Made by a program: the position numbers and the translations under genes. Source: CAYGWP01 sp964353455 (GTDB lineage: Bacteria; Planctomycetota; Phycisphaerae; FEN-1346). From it: a stretch of 9,181 bases of DNA. The stretch covers positions 1-9,181 of the forward strand of contig CAYGWP010000347.1 of NCBI GenBank assembly GCA_964353455.1. The letters are read 5' to 3'. Positions 7,127 to 9,181 of the stretch are shown here, piece by piece; position 1 is the first letter of the stretch, and each line of letters opens with the position of its first letter. The notes under the pieces are model-generated. The model was not told the origin of the DNA. It saw nothing but the letters and a program-made list of their open reading frames with translations, and made no database searches.

Positions 7127-7553
7127 TCAGTCGCCCCGTCCGGGGCTGAAAACAGAAAACGGGGAGGGGCTTGTGGGCGGCCTACCCCGGGCTCGCGCCG
7201 CGGGGCTACTATCAATCGCCCCCCGGGGGCTTCACAAGGTTGGACGGCCCTGTTGTTTTTCGACCGTTACCACCCGCTGCGCCAATCTGTGTACGTGGGT
7301 ATCCGGTTGACTGAATCGCTGGGGACGCTCCCCGGGTTTTGCTCTTTCTCCGCGGGTTCTGGCGGAGGGCGGAGTCTCGTCAGCCCCGGCGAGGCGATTG
7401 AAAGGCGATCAGTCGCCCCTGCGGGGCTAAGAACAAAACAAACGAAGAAACAGATATGTACGTGCGTCGCCATGTTCCCCGGCGCCGCCACGGCGGCTCT
7501 GCGCTGCGCTTCGACTTGCGGCCGGGGCTGGAGCGCAGTCGGCCCGCCGGGCC
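7127..7553. repeat. Dispersed hairpin repeat TCARTCGCCCC-N-GGGGCT, five copies
   Basis: Copies occur at 7127-7149 (plus), 7212-7232 (plus), 7380-7401 (minus), 7409-7429 (plus) and, degenerate, at 7536-7553 (plus). Each folds as GCCCC...GGGGC, and most are followed by an A-rich or TTCAC tail. Copies three and four face each other 7 bp apart and make a larger palindrome. The copies are too irregularly spaced and too different to be a CRISPR array; REP-like palindromes are the best description. Confidence 0.65.
7231..7258 (+). repeat. Direct repeat TTCACAAGGT..., copy 1 of 2
   Basis: This 28-bp stretch matches 7554-7581 at 23 of 28 positions, and both copies directly follow a TCARTCGCCCC hairpin. 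Hairpin plus tail therefore form one composite repeat unit of roughly 47 bp present twice, about 320 bp apart. Confidence 0.6.
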
Positions 7554-7581
7554 TTCACAAGGTCATACGGTCCTGCTGTTT
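7554..7581 (+). repeat. Direct repeat TTCACAAGGT..., copy 2 of 2
   Basis: Second copy of the repeat at 7231-7258, following the degenerate hairpin at 7536-7553. Confidence 0.6.
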
Positions 7582-7605
7582 CCAGTCCATTGCGCCTTTG
7601 CGGCC

Positions 7606-7721
7606 TTGCGTGAGCATGCCGATTGCCGGCCGTCGCCGTTTCACCTGAAATAGTCGTTCTCGGCGGCCTCTGCGGCCTCCGCGTTGAAACATTCTCTTCG
7701 CGTCTTTGCGTGAGCATGCCG
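7606..7721 (+). repeat. Pair of identical 16-mers exactly 100 bp apart
   Basis: TTGCGTGAGCATGCCG occurs at 7606-7621 and again at 7706-7721, each preceded by related GCGGCCT or CGCGTCT text and followed by a GCCGTC a few bases later. This looks like a degenerate duplicated intergenic unit. No coding capacity is evident. Confidence 0.6.
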
Positions 7722-7751
7722 TTAGCCGTCTTGGATGCATTTCGGTGGAAA

Positions 7752-7769
7752 GCCGGGGCGCGCCCCGGC
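7752..7769. repeat. Perfect 18-bp GC palindrome, copy 1 of a dispersed palindrome
   Basis: GCCGGGGCGCGCCCCGGC is self-complementary. A near-identical element (GCCGGGGCGCCCCCCGGC) lies at 8620-8637 with the same flanks (AG before, CTRC after). The two copies bracket the PEP-CTERM gene. Confidence 0.7.
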
Positions 7770-7845
7770 CTACATGGTGCCCTTGGGGGGCTGAAATGGT
7801 ATGGGCCGGGCGGGGGACAAAAAGTTGAGGTCTTGCGACGCAGTC

Positions 7846-8487
7846 TCAGCGGGCGCGGCGGCGGAGCAGGGCCAGGCATCCCAGGCCCAGGAGCGATAGC
7901 GTGGCGGGTTCCGGCGTGAAGCCGTCGAGTTCAATGATGCGCGGCCCCATGGCCCATGTGACGGTGCTCCCTTGCCGGAACTCGGCGCGGAACTCCTGGG
8001 CCATGATCGGCGCGGCCAGCGCGTACGACAGCAGCGGCGTGGTGTCGTCGGTGACGGAGTAAGGCGTGGCGACGTCGGTATCATAGACGGTCTCGAAGAT
8101 GCCTGTGCCGGGGTTCCTGGCAAAGAGCGTGAAGTGGTTCATGGTGCGGGCGATGGTCGGCGGGACGCCGTCGCCTGCGGCATAGAGGTCGAAACTGCCG
8201 AGCCAGACGGCCGAGGCGGTCTGCCACTCAATCCAGTGGATGGTGTCGAGCGGGTATCCGTCGGCAAAGAGCGTGTGGCCGGGCTCGGGCGCGCCGCCGG
8301 CGGCGCCGAACATGTCGCTCGGCCCGCCGTTCTTCATGGCACTGTAGCCGGTGACCAGGGTTCCCTGGGCGACATCCCAGATGTCGGTGGTTACGGGACC
8401 GGCTGAGGCATAGTCGGCCCCGAGGACGACGGCGGAAACGGCGGCGGCCAAGAGGAAAAGTCTTCCCTGCAAGAGATGGATGGACAT
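7846..8487 (-). CDS. PEP-CTERM sorting-domain surface protein
   Basis: The 213-aa protein has an N-terminal signal peptide (residues 1-29, ending DYASA) and a C-terminal sorting signal (about 191-213): the PEP motif in TPEPATLSLLGLG, a short hydrophobic span, then the RRRAR tail. Such signals are recognised by the exosortase/XrtA system, which moves proteins to the cell surface or exopolysaccharide layer. The body is rich in beta-type segments (HWIEWQTASAVWLGSFDLYA, HFTLFARNPGTG, AQEFRAEF) and looks like a discoidin/galactose-binding jelly roll; this fold is an inference. The start at 8487 has GAGGGG upstream (8500-8495). The longer in-frame ATG at 8541 is rejected because it lies inside the promoter. 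No exosortase gene is in the window. Function unknown. Confidence 0.87.
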   Translation of the reverse strand: MSIHLLQGRLFLLAAAVSAVVLGADYASAGPVTTDIWDVAQGTLVTGYSAMKNGGPSDMFGAAGGAPEPGHTLFADGYPLDTIHWIEWQTASAVWLGSFDLYAAGDGVPPTIARTMNHFTLFARNPGTGIFETVYDTDVATPYSVTDDTTPLLSYALAAPIMAQEFRAEFRQGSTVTWAMGPRIIELDGFTPEPATLSLLGLGCLALLRRRAR

Positions 8488-8532
8488 CGGTGACCCCTCT
8501 GCACAGCGCCCTCCCCCAAGCCCGGTAGGTCG

Positions 8533-8561
8533 AATATACAACAGAAACGGCCCGCAGTCAA
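8533..8561 (-). promoter_or_regulatory. Strong sigma-70-type promoter of the PEP-CTERM gene
   Basis: On the minus strand TTGACT (8561-8556), a 17-bp spacer and TATATT (8538-8533); each hexamer matches at 5 of 6 positions. Transcription would begin near 8526, leaving about 40 nt before the ATG at 8487 with the ribosome-binding site inside it. This is the best sigma-70 match seen in the window. Confidence 0.65.
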
Positions 8562-8619
8562 ATCGACGGAGGCGATTTTCCGGCCTCCCGCCGGGGCGGG
8601 CGCGAGCACAGGCGCAAGA

Positions 8620-8637
8620 GCCGGGGCGCCCCCCGGC
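8620..8637. repeat. Dispersed GC palindrome, copy 2
   Basis: GCCGGGGCGCCCCCCGGC, one base different from the perfect palindrome at 7752-7769, with matching flanking bases. Confidence 0.6.
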
Positions 8638-8697
8638 CTGCGGGTTCGGTGATTATATCAACGCATATTATTTCCTTTTGTTATCGCCTTTGCCGTT

Positions 8698-8732
8698 CAA
8701 TCCACAATCCACAATCCACGATCCGCAATCTG
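8698..8732. repeat. Heptamer tandem array, second copy of the CAATCCR family
   Basis: Five 7-bp units: CAATCCA three times, CGATCCG, CAATCTG. Same family and same unit number as 1446-1480. The flanks (8562-8859) contain no gene that can be supported. Confidence 0.85.
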
Positions 8733-8859
8733 CCCTCCCCGGGGCCACGGCGTACAGGTGCGCAGCCGAAATTCCCCACCACATATGGTATCCGCACCGC
8801 GATTGACCGCCTACTAATGGTATGCCATGATGCCTGGCACCTGATTATTTTTCGCGCTC

Positions 8860-8911
8860 TCGGAGGGCAAAACGCACGTAAGTGTTTCTGCAAAAATGGC
8901 ACTTACGTCAA
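8860..8911 (+). repeat. 52-bp hairpin repeat, copy 1, left end of the A-tract element
   Basis: Matches 9095-9146 in direct orientation at 45 of 52 positions. It contains ACGTAAGTG (8876-8884) and its inverse CACTTACGT (8900-8908) around a 15-nt loop with TGCAAAAA, so each copy can form a 9-bp stem. Confidence 0.85.
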
Positions 8912-8933
8912 TTTGGGCCTGTTAAAGAAAGTG

Positions 8934-9002
8934 AAAAAACCGTTCAAAACCGTCAAAAAACCGTAAAAACCGTGTCAAAACCGCTCAAAACCGATCGAAA
9001 AA
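8934..9002. other. Seven helically phased A-tracts (intrinsically curved DNA)
   Basis: A4-A6 runs are at 8934-8939, 8946-8949, 8955-8960, 8965-8969, 8977-8980, 8987-8990 and 8998-9002. Their centres are 9.5 to 11.5 bp apart, mean about 10.6, essentially one helical turn. Most are embedded in a degenerate CAAAACCGT unit. A-tracts in phase bend DNA strongly. The stretch encodes no gene. Confidence 0.8.
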
Positions 9003-9040
9003 CGTCTTGCCCATCTTAACATTTGAGGTGTCGAACCCCT

Positions 9041-9056
9041 CTGGCGCTAGCGCCAG
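9041..9056. repeat. Perfect 16-bp palindrome
   Basis: CTGGCGCTAGCGCCAG, within a larger imperfect dyad closed by ACCCC (9035-9039) and GGGGT (9066-9070). It lies between the curved segment and the second hairpin repeat. Confidence 0.8.
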
Positions 9057-9072
9057 GGCCGTTTTGGGGTCC

Positions 9073-9086
9073 AAAAACGCGTTTTT
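9073..9086. repeat. Perfect 14-bp palindrome AAAAACGCGTTTTT
   Basis: Self-complementary A-tract/CGCG/T-tract sequence; GTTTTGG (9061-9067) with CCAAAAAC (9071-9078) makes an alternative overlapping dyad. Confidence 0.75.
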
Positions 9087-9094
9087 TTGCCGTT

Positions 9095-9146
9095 TCGGAG
9101 GTCGAAATTGACGTAAGTGTTTTTGCAAAAAGGGCACTTACGTCAA
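9095..9146 (+). repeat. 52-bp hairpin repeat, copy 2, right end of the A-tract element
   Basis: The stem is 11 bp here: TGACGTAAGTG (9109-9119) with CACTTACGTCA (9135-9145). The loop itself carries the perfect palindrome TTTTTGCAAAAA (9120-9131). AAATTGACGTAAGTG (9105-9119) is also an exact 15-bp inverse of 8900-8914 in copy 1. Confidence 0.85.
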
Positions 9147-9148
9147 GC

Positions 9149-9176
9149 GCGGAGTGCGGAGTTCGGAGTGCGGAGT
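9149..9176. repeat. Heptamer tandem array (GCGGAGT)x4 at the right edge
   Basis: GCGGAGT, GCGGAGT, TCGGAGT, GCGGAGT, beginning 2 bp after the second hairpin repeat. It is a different heptamer from the CAATCCR arrays and may continue beyond the window. Confidence 0.8.
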
Positions 9177-9181
9177 GAACG

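Larger units (their letters stand above)
7041..7845. other. Gene-free stretch filled with dispersed hairpin repeats
   Basis: About 800 bp without a credible gene: the open frames present lack ribosome-binding sites, recognisable domains and coherent codon use. The stretch contains the repeat families listed separately (TCARTCGCCCC hairpins, the TTCACAAGG direct repeat, the 100-bp-spaced TTGCGTGAGCATGCCG pair and a GC palindrome at 7752-7769). Confidence 0.7.

Noticed and set aside
7127..7553. CRISPR-like repeat array
   Set aside because: Copies differ in sequence, orientation and spacing, there are no uniform spacers, and no cas genes are present.
7253..7653. Plus-strand open frames of 65-131 codons
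   Set aside because: No ribosome-binding site, erratic composition, and they run through several copies of dispersed repeats.
8860..9146. Replication origin
   Set aside because: The AT-rich, curved, palindromic layout suggested it, but no DnaA boxes (TTATNCACA) and no dnaA/dnaN neighbourhood are visible.
8900..9146. Intrinsic terminators at the ACGTAAGTG hairpins and the AAAAACGCGTTTTT palindrome
   Set aside because: The stems are AT-rich or lack a following U-run in the right position, and no gene ends nearby.

Overview
The window is high-GC bacterial chromosome. It holds seven recognisable genes or gene pieces and a large share of repeat-rich, non-coding DNA. The secreted DUF4091/GH123-type protein, the PEP-CTERM surface protein, the Tat-exported flavoenzyme and the many intergenic palindromes together suggest a Planctomycetota (Phycisphaerae-like) or related PVC-group genome. 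That assignment is inference; there is no rRNA or other phylogenetic marker except the DnaK fragment.

Layout. (1) 1-1281, minus strand: the N-terminal 427 codons of dnaK, running off the left edge. Its upstream region carries a strong match to a sigma-54 (-24/-12) promoter and, further upstream, a perfect 10-bp dyad that could be an activator site. (2) 1282-1781: this regulatory region, then a heptamer array and a 141-bp nested inverted repeat (REPIN/MITE-like). (3) 1782-6014, plus strand: four closely spaced genes for exported proteins. They are a carbohydrate-binding-like domain fused to a DUF4091/GH123-like catalytic region, a stand-alone paralogue of the same binding domain (ATGA overlap), a Tat-exported nitroreductase-family protein, and a small secreted protein of unknown function. 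(4) 6027-6152: a 41-codon stub that looks like the 5' end of a broken gene.

(5) 6114-6970: a good sigma-70-type promoter followed by a lower-GC gene of unknown function (228 aa). This gene is bracketed by a perfect 12-bp inverted repeat, and its stop codon abuts the right copy. The arrangement resembles an integron gene cassette with degenerate attC-like edges. (6) 6971-7845: no credible gene; a mosaic of dispersed hairpin repeats. (7) 7846-8487, minus strand: a PEP-CTERM protein with a very good promoter. (8) 8562-9181: no gene. It contains a second heptamer array, a 287-bp element made of two 52-bp direct repeats (each a long hairpin) flanking seven helically phased A-tracts and several perfect palindromes, and a third heptamer array at the right edge.

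The plus-strand cluster could serve glycan capture and cleavage outside the cytoplasm. The PEP-CTERM protein is a separately promoted surface protein. The repeat-rich right half, together with the stub gene and the cassette-like gene, marks this side as an accessory or insertion-prone region.
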